Of a stretch of 5,867 nucleotides of DNA, positions 5,824-5,867 are shown piece after piece. The DNA comes from an uncultured Enterobacter sp. (GTDB taxonomy: Bacteria > Pseudomonadota > Gammaproteobacteria > Enterobacterales > Enterobacteriaceae), in contig CAMKZP010000255.1 of NCBI GenBank assembly GCA_946477805.1, forward strand, positions 1-5,867. Direction: 5' to 3'. Numbering within the stretch: the first letter of the stretch is position 1; each line of letters starts with the position of its first letter. The translations under genes and the position numbers were made by a program. The notes under the pieces were generated by a model, which worked only from the letters and a program-made list of their open reading frames with translations, ran no database searches and had not been told where the DNA came from.

Positions 5824-5856
5824 CTGTCTCTTATACACATCTGACGCTGCCGACGA
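5824..5856 (-). other. Nextera Tn5 read-1 adapter, reverse complement (artificial)
   Basis: This is the full 33-base reverse complement of the Nextera read-1 adapter, beginning with the mosaic end CTGTCTCTTATACACATCT (5824-5842). With bases 1-32 it forms a 32-bp perfect terminal inverted repeat that looks like a transposon end but is library DNA. Genomic sequence ends at 5823. Confidence 0.98.
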
Positions 5857-5867
5857 CTAGTCGAGTG
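5857..5867 (-). other. Illumina i5 index and start of P5 primer (artificial)
   Basis: After the adapter comes CTAGTCGA, the reverse complement of TCGACTAG, which I recall as Nextera XT index S513. GTG then matches the first bases of the reverse-complemented P5 primer. This indicates read-through of a short library insert assembled into the contig end. Confidence 0.88.

Noticed and set aside
1..5867. Perfect 32-bp terminal inverted repeats suggesting a composite transposon
   Set aside because: Both repeats are exact Nextera adapter sequence with Tn5 mosaic ends; there is no transposase gene and the interior is conserved enterobacterial chromosome.

Overview
The window is a chromosomal fragment from an enterobacterium of the family Enterobacteriaceae. 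Its gene order is the Escherichia coli order dgcQ(yedQ)-yodC-yedI-yedA-vsr-dcm-yedJ, and each product is immediately recognisable as the ortholog. The protein differences and GC-rich codon use (by eye clearly above E. coli) suggest an Enterobacter/Leclercia/Klebsiella-type relative rather than E. coli itself. The genus cannot be fixed from sequence reading alone.

Both ends are artificial. Bases 1-32 and 5824-5867 are Illumina Nextera (Tn5 mosaic-end) library adapter. On the right the sequence runs on into what reads as the i5 index and the P5 primer, so genuine genomic DNA is only 33-5823.

Left part (33-2073, minus strand): the N-terminal half of the membrane diguanylate cyclase DgcQ, cut off by the left end. 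Upstream of it lies the small protein gene yodC with a clear Rho-independent terminator, then the multipass membrane protein gene yedI, which probably starts at TTG. Middle (2074-3166): a 178-base divergent intergenic region, then yedA on the plus strand, a 10-TM EamA/DMT-type transporter. Right part (3138-5778, minus strand): yedJ (HD-domain phosphohydrolase), dcm (5-methylcytosine methyltransferase) and vsr (very-short-patch repair endonuclease), tightly spaced and probably co-transcribed as yedJ-dcm-vsr. dcm and vsr overlap in different frames. vsr also overlaps the end of the convergent yedA gene.

Functionally, Dcm methylates the inner C of CCWGG. Deamination of that 5-methylcytosine gives T:G mismatches, which Vsr nicks to start repair, so the overlapping pair forms a mutagen/antidote unit. 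The other genes are not obviously linked to it. There is no phage, insertion sequence, CRISPR array, tRNA or defence island, and I see no convincing new system. The points worth a second look are gene-junction details (overlaps, a hairpin at the yedA/vsr convergence, a terminator directly upstream of dgcQ, non-ATG starts) and the untrimmed adapters.
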